DNA from: Sanderia malayensis | Lineage: Eukaryota; Cnidaria; Scyphozoa; Semaeostomeae; Pelagiidae | Assembly (NCBI GenBank): GCA_013076295.1 | Contig: RQOL01000906.1 | Span: 1,364,001-1,428,000, forward strand | Length of the DNA stretch: 64,000 bases | Direction of reading: 5' to 3' | Shown here: positions 25,374 through 42,900 of the stretch, piece by piece | How positions within the stretch are numbered: the stretch's first letter is position 1 | Layout: each line of letters begins with the position of its first letter | Made by a program: the position numbers and the translations under genes | Notes under the pieces: model-generated | What the model was told of the DNA's origin: nothing | Database searches by the model: none | What the model saw: the letters and a program-made list of their open reading frames with translations, nothing else

Positions 25374-26383
25374 CCATAAGATGAAGGCTACACGGCCTCA
25401 GATTATTTTCTCACATGTATCGACTTCGACAGCCTGTCTATAGAAGCCGTGCCGTGCGAACAGCGTTCTGCACAACACAACCAATGTTTCAATGTGCTCC
25501 AAGTGCAGTCTATTTTAACAGCAGGCTAGCTTGTTCGCTGATGAAGCTTTTTCATCCGATTCAATTGTTTATAGATGAACTGCTACAGTTGGTTTTCTCA
25601 GCTTTTGACCGTCTGTAAATTAGCGTTTTTCGTAAACAGTTTACTGAAGGAGTTCACATGTTAGCATTTACGGCGTAATTATTTTTCAAGAGTTCACATT
25701 CATGACCAGTGAGGCTTGAATAGGCGACATTTTGTTTGAGAACGCGCACCAGTGCCATGTGCACTGACCTTACAGTCCGTATTGTCTGTGGCTCACAATC
25801 ACAAGGGCAGCTAATTACAAATAATCACCCTTCTACGCTTCACCGTTGTATTTAAAGTAGTGCTCTAATCTGTTAGATTGTCAGGTTGGGCTGCGAGTTT
25901 TGTGATTAAGTTTTATGGGAATTAATAGCAATTTAATCAGTTCATCCAGTTCTTCGTTATTGTGTGGGTACTCAATGTTGGACCTTTGGAAATGGACGTG
26001 GCACGTAAATAAGCGCAGTACACTGCCGTTAGAACAACTTCTGTGGACTGATTTCTTTTGTTCAATGCAGAATAATTGAATCCAATCAATGATTGGATTG
26101 GTTGTGTTATGCGAATATACTAATTTAAAGATGAATACAATATTAGGCAAGATACAGTTCTTGCAATTTTTAATCAAATAGCAACAAAAGCATAGTCAAT
26201 GAGTATTTAAAGCATAGTCAATGTCAATGAGTATTTAAAGCATAGCCAATGTCAATGAGTATTTAAAACAGAAAATTTAAGTTCTTCAAAAGGTTCTTGG
26301 ATTATTCGGTTGCAGCAAAACCATGAAAAGCTTTCTTCACATTAAAAAGCTATTCATTTACGTCAGCTGCTACACGTGTTTGT
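25374..26383. other. Intergenic between NXPE copy 2 and the HHIP-like gene
   Basis: No coding sequence recognised. The left part probably holds the NXPE promoter. The right part contains the tandem repeat listed separately and then the HHIP-like 3' end. Confidence 0.4.
26187..26269. repeat. Small tandem repeat, about three units
   Basis: Three units of AAAGCATAG(T/C)CAATG...AGTATTT; the second and third carry an extra TCAATG. Unit length is about 24-30 bases. Confidence 0.7.
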
Positions 26384-32614
<6,231 letters not shown>

Positions 32615-33820
32615 CTTTTATTGCCGTTGATCTTTGTCTTGCTCTGTCTTTCATAGGCCTAATTTTCTTTGTATGAGCTGTGGCGGATTATTGTTGCGTG
32701 AAATGAATAAGGAAATCTTGGATTATCTTATTGTCTAAGAGCAAGTCATGGTTAATTTGGTTTTGTGAGTTATCAAAGAGGACTGAAATTTGTTTTCAAA
32801 GTCTAATGATATGCACGATCGTATATAATTGTTTAAAAATCCCAAGAAAACCGAATAATTTCCGTGTATATGGAAATACTATTAAAATGCTTGATATTTA
32901 TTACGCTAGTTTGAAGTTTTTTGCCTTTCAATGCAGCTTTACGAGACATTGGACCACTGTACAATTCGAGATGACGTAACTGGGCGCCCCCCAAATCGAG
33001 GCTGATCCTCGTTTCAACAATGCAATGCGGTCTTCGTTTCTTTCTTTCTTTTCCTTCCTCTGAAGAAGCAAGGTGTCAACCAAGCACACATCGAAGAAAG
33101 ACCACAAAATTCCACGATTATTGGAGGTAGGTTTCATAATTCCACCATAGCTAACTAAAACTAATGAATATATATATATTTTTTGTTATTTATGAAGACA
33201 AACTGGTTATTTCAAGAACATTATGCTACAGATTTATGAACGATCGATTTATGAAAATCGGTTGTTAGGCCGGGCCTATGGCCTACTTATTTCACTCAAC
33301 TCTTACCAGTTTGTTAATTTTTCTACCCACAGATATTCCACAGAGGTAAAGTTGCAGTTATTCTACAAATATGAAGACATTTTGCAGTTCTACAACTTTA
33401 TGGACAGATAAATTTTTTTCTTTCAACTTTTTGTACGATTTTATTCATTATAAAAACTAGGGCGTGTATTTTTTGGGGACATCATAGGCCTAGACTAATG
33501 TAATTAGATAACACTTAAGATACGCTAAGGAAATCTCTTCTAATTTTAGGATAATGACTTAGGCTAATTAGAGAATATGGCGCATATATAGCTAGGATAA
33601 GCGCAGTAAAATAAAGCTATATATATAGGCTAGGAGGTAAAAGGTAGGGGTAGTTATGGGTGGTTAAAAACGGGGGGTGTGATAGACGACTGTAGGGGGC
33701 TTCTAAAACCCCCTATAGTTGTCTTTGGCCATGGGACCCCCTGGTCCTATGGTCGCTGGTTTGTCCCGGACGCTCTGTTCCGTAAAAGGTGGGAGGAAGT
33801 AAACAAATATTTAATTTACT
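32615..33820. other. Upstream region of the HHIP-like gene, no further gene seen
   Basis: It should contain the HHIP-like promoter. GATGACGTAAC at 32969-32979 resembles a CRE/ATF site, with GGGCGCCCC next to it. The remainder is AT-rich with (AT)n near 33170. No protein-like exon was found. Confidence 0.35.
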
Positions 33821-36036
33821 GTCGGCCTTGTCTGCTGTGCCAAGCCTCTGTCCTGTGGAGTGCTATTGGTTACCTTGCTTTGCCATATGATCCTGTGTAC
33901 TCATGACCTCCAGCCTGATTCCACCATGTTTGGCACAGGCTGCCTCTATTTCCAAATGATGAGAAAATGCTGTATGTATATAATGATACCCAATCATAAC
34001 GCCTCATTGTCACAATTCATATTCTAGTTCATTTTCCGAAATAATATCTCGCAAAACACCTAACCGTGAAGCATGTTACGAGTCAGCAGAACCTTGAAAT
34101 ATAACCCTTGAAGTTCGAAAATGTAATCTGTTCACATAAAGGCCAAACGTTCCTAAGCCTCAAGCTTAAAAAAGAAATCAACCTCCTTTTGATGCTATAA
34201 AACGATATTGAGGCAGATTGTCAATGAGAGTATTAAGCATTGCCCCCCGAAGGCCATAGCGTCATTGCATTTACTGCACCCCCCAGGTCGTATCATCATT
34301 ATTTGATCAGACGAATGGCTGAATATCACAACACAAAGGCGAGGACCAAAATAGATTTTAGCCCAATTTATATGAAAGAACCCACGTTAAACAAATGAAA
34401 TGCTTTGTGCGAATAAAAAAAACCAAAATTGCTAAAGATTTGACAATAATAAAAAGGATGACATTGAAGTAAAGATGAACAGTCTCATATCTACTCAGGA
34501 GGTTGCATAAACAAAGAAAACTAACTTCGTATCCTATCAGATATCATGCAACTACTTCTCGTGAAAATAGAGATGAATAATCCTATTGCTAACTGTATAA
34601 TTCAATCTAACCAGACACGTACTCTGAAGGAAACTTCTTTCAAATTAGTGCCCTGGTTACGGCCCGTTACTTAGCCTGGACTAGAGCAATTAAATTTGAA
34701 GCAAATAGAGTGTGAGAAATAACACAGAGTTGTGTTCAAAAACCTATTTCTTAAAAAACATAAATAAAAACAAAAATGTAAAGACAAAATAAGAAAAGTA
34801 ACCCCCTACCTCTATTATTTCGTCTAATAAATCATTTTAACTAAAACTTATTGACTAAAAATTAAACTAAACATTATTACTGATGCTGTGAACTAACACT
34901 ATAAATAAAGAAAATGATCTGTTAACTCATTTTTAATCTCATCAACACCAAGATAAACATCTAGAAAATCTTCCACAGTTAATATTATCCCCAGACATTC
35001 CCGGCAAATTTTAAAGGCTACTTTCAAGTGTACCACCAATACATCTAGAACTAGATGAACTAGTACAAATAACACACTAAGAATTACTTCTAATAGTCTA
35101 ATACCTCTAATCTACAACCACCAACTCTACCTACCCACTACACTTACTTTTACAATTAAACTTGAGTCCCAAGAGTGTCCACTATAGGGTGAAATGATAC
35201 CAAAGTAATATGATGATTACTTATGTCTTATTGGTTGATATAAACTAACACCACATACTGTTTCACGTGATGTGTGGACGATTGATGCTCTGGTGTATTC
35301 ATTATTCTAATTCTAACTTTACTAGCTGTTGCGCTTTATTATTAGAAGTGAGTTTTGTTGTCTCATGTCTACATTCTGGCTGAAATAAGTTCAGCAAATG
35401 ACTCTAGCCATGTTTCAGATAATACTAAGAGAGACGACCAACACTGCTACTACTTAAACTAAAAATAAAAAATGAAAGTTCTCTCAGAATAAATCATAAA
35501 AAACTATTTGTCTTGTTAATAATGTGAAAAAGTCTAGTAATGCACAAAGAAAATCATTTGAATGGGTGAATTATGACCTGATTTGGGAGCCTGGATAAGG
35601 GTTCATGGTACAAGCCTTTGCGTAAATGATGTCAGAGCAGACCGATATCAAATTCAGCGACCCAGGCTTCAACTACGATGACGCGTACAATGCTTAATAC
35701 ATCTCCTAGTTTACTATGCAAACAGATTACAACTTTCTTCCTCCTTGGGAGATATTCCGCAGAAATGAAGAAACATAACAGCTTCAACCCTTTTAGTCCC
35801 AATCCTTACATTTTCAAGAACTTGCATATTCATGTGACATGAGAACGTTATGAAAGAGCACCACAATATAAATACAAACATTTTCTCACCCTAAAAATAG
35901 ATGACAGCCTACAAATGTGCCACAATGATAGAATCAGAGCCAGAGACCATGAGTCACGGAGACCATATGACGCAGCAAGGTAATCCAACAGCATCTCCAC
36001 AGGACTTGAGGACTTGGCACAGCAGACAAGGCCGAC
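33821..36036. mobile_element. Diverged long inverted repeat, probable old foldback-type element
   Basis: The left end (33821-33875: GTCGGCCTTGTCTGCTGTGC and following) and the right end read in reverse (36036-35985) match well. Weaker similarity continues for about 200 bases inward on each side (CATATG, ACTCATG, GATTC, GAGAAAATG, TAACG and TCATGTCAC blocks align). The ~1.8-kb interior (34025-35800) is A/T-rich with no coding capacity. No target duplication was identified. Confidence 0.5.
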
Positions 36037-36750
36037 TGCCTACATCATCACAAACCTTAAAAATAAAATAAACAAATATTAGTATTAGAAAATATAAAAT
36101 AACTGTCTCTAAATTTAAAAATAATGTTCAATTCTTCCTCCATTGTTCTTCCATGAAATTTTCTAATAATCTTCATTCTTCAGTTATCAATGATTCGGTT
36201 ATTATCTGAAAAGGAATATTCATTTTTAAGCTTGTGTGGATGTATCTTAATAGCTTAACCATGAGCAGAAGGGGCATTTAGTAGCAAAATTAAATCTGAA
36301 ATGTCAGTGAAATTTAGTTAGATGTAAAAGCAGAGTTTAAATACAATTAAATGTAAGTGACATTTAGTCAGTATTAGATTAAGGTATCAGTGAAGCTAAG
36401 TTCCTGTGTTATAAATTATCCAATCAGGCTGAAAGAAGGTGGAGATACATACAACAATGTGCATAAATTATAATAAAACCAACCAAGCTTACCAACAATT
36501 GATTAATCCAACTTTGAAACTTCTTATCAGTATGTCCAGTCTGCTATATGAAACATCATTAGTCAAGTGCCAAGCAGGTACTATAAATGGTTGAATATTG
36601 TAAATACTGAGGAGCTTTCCAATGATTGCATGAGACATGAGACTTTCAGTTACAGCTTAAACCATTGTGCTCAGTCCACTACAGCTCTCCTTTCCTGAAA
36701 TCAAAGAGTATCATCAACAGACCGGTTAACAGTAATCTTCATGTACAGTA

Positions 36751-37250
36751 CATTAATCTCCCAAAATTTCACACGGTTTAATTTTCGCACAAATACACAG
36801 TCAGAAAATTTAACCGCCCGAAAACTTCATTGCCAATAAACTATATATAAAAATTGCAAAATATATTTTCTCAGTGGTCAAGTATGATCATCATCAAGCT
36901 TGATTAGCAGCCCAGCTTCCTCTTAACTCTCTGATTAATTTCCTTTTGTATTTGGAAATGGTTCATCTGAGAATTCCCCAATTTCATTGTCAAGACTTTC
37001 ATCAATTTTGATACAAAATGGAACTGTATTCATATACTCAATCATTTGTTTTTGTGCTTTGTTGAAGATCTCATTGTTATGTTGTGTTACGGACCTTGAA
37101 GATACTTTCCGAAAGTCCTTTGAATCTTTTTACATTTTGTCGAAAAGTTTTGTCAAAAATTGTCCGAAATCAGGATTTTTTGGTCCGGAATTTTCTGTCC
37201 CAAAATTAAACCTCAGAAATTAAACCACCCGAAATTTTTGGGGATTAATG
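36751..37250. mobile_element. MITE with TA flanks
   Basis: Terminal inverted repeats begin CATTAATCTCCCAAAATTTC on the left. The right end, in reverse, is CATTAATCCCCAAAAATTTC. Each is flanked by TA, as for Tc1/mariner-type elements. Inner parts of both arms share GGTTTAATTT(T/C) blocks. No open frame of note. Confidence 0.7.
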
Positions 37251-37255
37251 TATAT

Positions 37256-37921
37256 CACTTAAACCAAGGGTAAACAAAGTTTATTCGTTTTGAAAAGGAG
37301 TAGTCAGATGTCCAAAAGCACCAAGATGCTATACTATCATCTGCACAAACTGCTTTGTCCTTACTTTCAAGTTGTTTGCATTGCAGACCAGTAACGGTCA
37401 ATTCTGCTCTGTTTGGAAGTCCTTGCTTGGGTGTGACTGGTGGAGCTCTTATTTCTGCTTCATGATTGCGTTGAACATCATCCTGGACCACTTCAGCAGT
37501 TTCTAAATTATTTGTTGCATCTTGGCTGACATTGTCCAAAGTTGTTACATTGTGAAGTTGTTACACAAAGTTGATTTGGTCATTTTGATTATAGTTTGCA
37601 ATGTTCCTCATCTGTCACGTCATCTAAGCATGTAAAAAAATTCAAAATTAATTACAACTGATAGTCTTTCAAGAAAAACTCTGGATACATACAAGGGTGA
37701 AACAAACAAAAAAAACTTCGATGAAAAACACTTAAGGGCGGCAACAGTCCTCCAATCCAATCTTTCACGTGACATTATGTGAATTGCTTTCTCTTGAAAT
37801 TTAGTTAAACTCTCTTTCACGGCATCAAAACTTGCAAATTCATTTCCAACTGTAAAGCTACCAATTGTAAATTGTTCCCACAAACAAGAACAACAAGACA
37901 AAATCAAGTTAATTCTAAAAC
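37256..37921 (-). pseudogene. Possible remnant of a transposase-derived gene (weak)
   Basis: Two short minus-strand frames (37907-37620 and 37539-37255) are bounded by acceptor-like tracts. One contains GNEFASFDAVKESLTKFQEK, reminiscent of the N-terminal motif of MULE/ZSWIM-type proteins (a conserved F-x-S-F-x-x-hydrophobic helix). Neither frame is long enough to be a gene alone. The likeness is from memory and may be chance. Confidence 0.2.
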
Positions 37922-37931
37922 AACGGGTATG

Positions 37932-38401
37932 ACTGTCCTGGCTGGCTGAGGCATTGGCTTGGCCTTCGGGTTAGGTTAGGGTAACGCTTTGTGGAGACTG
38001 TGGAGGAGAAAGGTGGTTAGGATGCGCAGTAGCGCATTTGTTGGCACTGCGCAGGAGCATACATGACGTATGAGTGTCTTGGCTGAGGCACTGGCCTCAG
38101 GGTTAGGATTAGGCTTAGGGTTAGGATTTGGTTAGGGTTAAGGTAACGCTATGAGGAGGAGAAAGGTGGTGACAATGCGCAGTAGCGTATTTATTGGCAC
38201 TGCGCAGGAGCGTATATGACGTATGAGTGTCCTGGCTCAGGCATTGGCCTTAGGGTTAGAGTTAGGGTTAGGGTTATGCGGGTAGAAAGGTGGTGAAAAT
38301 GCGCAGTAGCGTATTTATTGGTACTGCGCAGGAGCGTCTGTGACGTATGGGTATCCATAGTGGCTGAGGCATTGACCTTAGGGTTGGGGTTAGGTTTAGG
38401 G
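37932..38401. repeat. Minisatellite with interspersed TTAGGG motifs
   Basis: About 3.5 units of 126-151 bases. Each contains CTGAGGCA(T/C)TGGCC(T), a run of GGTTAGGG-like telomere-type motifs, GAGAAAGGTGGT, and TGCGCAGTAGCG...ACTGCGCAGGAGCG, then TGACGTATG. The last unit is interrupted by the hAT-type element at 38402 and resumes at 39785. Confidence 0.85.
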
Positions 38402-39784
38402 CAGTGAACTCTATATACTAAAAAAGAACTCTGGAACGATAACTCTATTGTTCTCGGCTGCCCGTGAGTGTGTCACTTTTTGAATTTGATGCGCGCGCAT
38501 TGTACGTATAAAAACTGGAAATTATAATGGAGACCTATTGTGCTGCAGCTATTTTTTTACGGATTAATTTCATTTTCATCAAAGTCGATATTTTTACCTC
38601 AACGAAATAAAGGAATCATGTGATGGTAAGATTTGTTTTATCGTTTCCAATTTAGAAATAATAATGTTAAGGAAGGAGATCGTTGTAAAAAGGCTATTTT
38701 GCAGTGGCGGCAACTTCGGCCTAAGTAAAAACAAACGCTGAGAAATACCACAGGAAATGACTCGTAAAATGCAGCGTATAATCGCACACAGCAGCAATAA
38801 TGACGCGTGGTATTTTATCAAGGGTGCAATACCACACTCTCGAGAAACTCCCCCTTAAATGTAGCATTTTACCGGGGTATTTCACAATAAAATAACAGCA
38901 TTTCTATGACTGTAAAATTTCATAAAGTGTGGTATTTCACGAAGAATTTCACGTTGTTGTTATTTCACTTGTGAGGAATTTACCACGCTTTTACCTGTGT
39001 AGGCCTTTTAACAATTACCTGATCACATTAATAATAGTAATAAATAATAGATGTAGATATAGTATATACATTTTGTTTACTCCCCATTTTCGGCAAGTTG
39101 AATTTCCCGCTTTATACACTTCGGTGAGCGGGAGAGAGGCTGTACGTGCAGCAAACGTACAAGAAGTGTTGTCAGGTTGGCTCTGTACACGTACACCACC
39201 ATCAACAAGCAAATTTGTTATTTTTTGCTAGGAATTGTGGAGTTTCACCCAAGAAATTTGAAGTTATCATTTGGAGAAATATGTTATCGAAAGTTTTACA
39301 TATATGACTTACAACTTTGTGGAGAAATGTCAACGATACAAGACTTTTTGCAGTGGCGATTTTTGGCCTAAGCTCATCGTCCAAAATTATTTGAAGTCAT
39401 CTTACGCGTTTATTTTATGAGATACATAGCTACATGGAATTTCAAAAGTTGTAGAATTGTTATTTGCAGGTTATACTTAATTGGCTAGCTTCTGAGTTTG
39501 CCCATTCTTGAAAAATTTATGAAAACCTTGTTTTTTAGAGAATTTCTAAAATAGAAAATTGCCCGTAAAATACATTAAAAACGTGTAGCGATGAATTTTT
39601 TTTTATTTCTAAAAAGTAAATAAGTATATTAAATGATCCTGTACATTTTGGCAGCTAATAATGATATAACTGATGAGAAATACGATGATTTGTTTTTTCC
39701 GCTGTACGTACAGCGGCAGCCATTTTGTGACACACTCGAGCTAAATAGAGTAGAGTTATCGTTCCTCTTATATAGAGTTCACTG
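38402..39784. mobile_element. Non-autonomous hAT-type element inserted in the minisatellite
   Basis: Inverted termini are CAGTGAACTCTATA / TATAGAGTTCACTG, with a longer imperfect match inward that includes GATAACTCTA and GTGACACACTC. It is bounded by a perfect 8-bp direct repeat, GTTTAGGG (38394-38401 and 39785-39792). CAGTG termini and 8-bp duplications are diagnostic of hAT transposons. No transposase frame inside, 1,383 bp. Confidence 0.88.
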
Positions 39785-39876
39785 GTTTAGGGTTACACTG
39801 TGCGGAGGAGAAAGGTGGTGAGAGTGCGCAGCAGCGTATTTATTGGCACTGCGAAGGAGCATATATGACGTATCAG
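39785..39876. repeat. Continuation of the TTAGGG-type minisatellite
   Basis: Begins with the second copy of the hAT target duplication and continues with GGAGGAGAAAGGTGGTGAGA...GCACTGCGAAGGAGC, matching the units left of the element. Confidence 0.8.
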
Positions 39877-39985
39877 CAATGTCCTAAAAAATTTTCTCCT
39901 CCTTTCTTCCTCCTAGCTTTGGGCCTAACTTTATTTTATTCTGCCTGCAATCGATAATCGAGGTTCTTTTCTCATGTTCTGAATC

Positions 39986-42900
39986 ATGTTGCGAGCCAGT
40001 ATTGCAATTTTTAATGCAGGGAAACCTCCGAAGTTGAAAACGGTAAGCTTATTTTAGCCTTTTTGCGTATTGCTTTTGCAATATTATAAATGTTTGCCTC
40101 AAATACACTTCAGGCAACATCCACGTGCACCGGATTACAATGTCCCCAGGACAAGATTCGCAGGACAACATTCAGATTCGACCAAAGTCAAATTTCAAAC
40201 GATGATTAAAGTATTTAATATTAACTTCAATAAAACCAAACACAAATTACATGTTAGATATATCAATAAGCTTCAATATAGGCCAAAAACCGAAATTAAA
40301 TTCCAGGTAATCTTCACGAAATTAGAGCCCGTATGTCACGATGTCAGTGTACGTAGCTTGACTAGGCCCTAAACAATGGCCCCCAGTTCATGAAAATCAA
40401 AAATATTTTCAAACCAAACAGCAAATACATGTTAGCTATATCAATGTGCTACAATTTGAGCCCAAAACCGTACAAATATTCCAGGTAATCGCGTCAGAAT
40501 TAGAACCCGTATTTCATTATGTCAGTATACAAAACCTCATGTGGCCGCGGAAAATGACCCCCGTGAACCACTTTCCTTAAAATTTTCAAACCAAAACCCA
40601 ATTACACAAAAGCAAATTCAATAAGCTTCAATTTGAAAGAAGAACCGTGAAAATATTCCAGGTAATGGCTGCGAAATTAGAACCAGTAGGACTGGATGTG
40701 AGTGCATAAAAGTTAGCTAGGCCGTAAATAATGACTTATTTCAGATGTAAATTCAAAAAAATTCTAAATCAAACACCAATTACCCGTTAGCCATAGCAAT
40801 AAGTTGCTATGTGGAACAAAGATTTTGCAAATATTCCAAGTAGTTTTTACGAAATTAGAACCAGTAGGTCTCTATGTCAGTGCATAAAAGTTGGTTAGGC
40901 CGTAAACAATGACCTCTTTGAGACGCAAATACAAAACATTTCTAAATCAAACCACAATTACCCGTTAGCCATAGCAATAAGCTGCTATATGCAACAAAAA
41001 TTTTGCAAATATTCCAAGTAGTTTTTACAGAATTAGAACCAGCAGGTCCCCATGTCAGTGTATGAAAGTTGATCAGGCTGTAAACAATGACTTCCTGCAC
41101 ACATAACTTCAACAAATTTCTAAATAGAATACTAATTACCGGCTAGACAAAATAATGATGTGCTATTTGATGCACATTCTCTTAAAATTTTCCAGGTAAT
41201 TTTTGTTAAATTGCAACCAGAAGGCTCCCTTGTATTCAGAAAATTTTGCATATGATATAAATGTAATAAAAACGGTAATAAAAAACAATAGGCAAAATTA
41301 AGCTGAGATAGCCCCTTGCCAAATTGAAGTATTTTCAATTACAAGCTGTAATAGTTTTCTAAAAGCAACTATACTTTATCAAAGTTAACAAAAGACTATA
41401 AGCAACATACTCTGTAACATAAGAATATTAAATGAACATATTATATATAAAATCCCCTTCCTATAGCTTTGGAAAACACGATAATCCCCCTGAGAAAAGC
41501 ACTTTCAAATCGAAACCCAATTACCTGTCATCAGACATTGTACGTGACTTGATTACCATCTATTACCAACTATCAACAATAGATGGTAATAGAACATAGC
41601 AAGAACAAAAATTTTATAGAAAATAACAATTAAGACGACCTTTTTTGAATAAATGTCGTTACTTTTCATAATGTTGATATGAATTCCCGTGCAACATTGG
41701 CAAAGTAATCATTCTCTGCTACGAACCTGACAATGGCGACTGAAATATATTGTCCCTGCTCACTGCGCAGCTTACTTAGTTGACTTCGGACGGCCTCTGT
41801 TATTATTTTCAATCTGAGATGCACATCCCAATTCTTATTTGGTCCTGGATTCACCGCAAATGCAATTGATCGGAGTTTCTTCTCAACCACAATCTTCATA
41901 CATTTTTGTACAACGGCCTCCAAACTGTTAATACAACTGCGTCGTTGTTCGTGATCATAGACAGGTTCTAAAAATGGATTAGGTTTTATAATGCACGTTT
42001 GATGATTGCAATATTAAAGCTATGAACCAGTTCTAAATATTCGGAATGGCATAGCATAGCTACATGTACTAACCAATTACAAAAATAGTGCTCCAACTAT
42101 GTTTTTCGTCACTGTTTTCCACATGGAGGACTGTTCCTTGATCTACTCGACCAGCAGTTTCTGTTAAAAGGTGTTTCCGTAGCATTTCATGCGGCATCAT
42201 ATCTAAAAACTATGAGAAAAGTCGTTTTTTTTATAGACTGCTCTCTCTCTGAGCAACTAGGATCACTTCTTTTGTTTTTGCGACGTGAATTTCTAATCTC
42301 ACCTCAGATTCTTCAGCTTCAAGGTATTGGTTAAGACCGACCACAATGGCTCCCACTTCTTCGTCTGTTAACTTCCCTGCTATCACTGGAAATGGAGCAA
42401 ATACCTTGAATATATTTTATCGGGCAAACAAAAAGTATCAGAAAATATCATGAAATCAGAAAATATCGTTTTTTTAAGTTTGCCTTGGGGATCCGTACAA
42501 AGATATTGTTTGATTTATCAATTCTTTCTTACCTTGATACAATGTATCGTCATTAGTTATTTTTTTTCTTGCTATAGTACATTCCTATAAAGGAAAAAGA
42601 TTAATTAGTCTTTTATGAAAAGGGAAAAGTCGTGTTGCAATAAAAGATCGAGATTTTTAACACTCTTAGCTACCTGTTCTTTCAAGTGTACGTGGTACAA
42701 TAATTGGCCTTCAGTCCCCATAGTTATCTCTTGAGTCAATTCATTTCGGCGCAGATTATATCTCTTTGCTAAATATTCAGTTATCAGCTCCGGGACAATT
42801 ACTCGGTCTAGCAATGCCATGCCAAGGCGACAGGTTTTGGCCATCATGTTGCGATCTGTCAGCCACTTTTTCCCCAATTTTCTTGCCGTATTGAAAAGAA

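Noticed and set aside
37932..38401. A true chromosome end (telomere).
   Set aside because: TTAGGG motifs are short, interrupted and embedded in a longer repeat, and genes continue on both sides.
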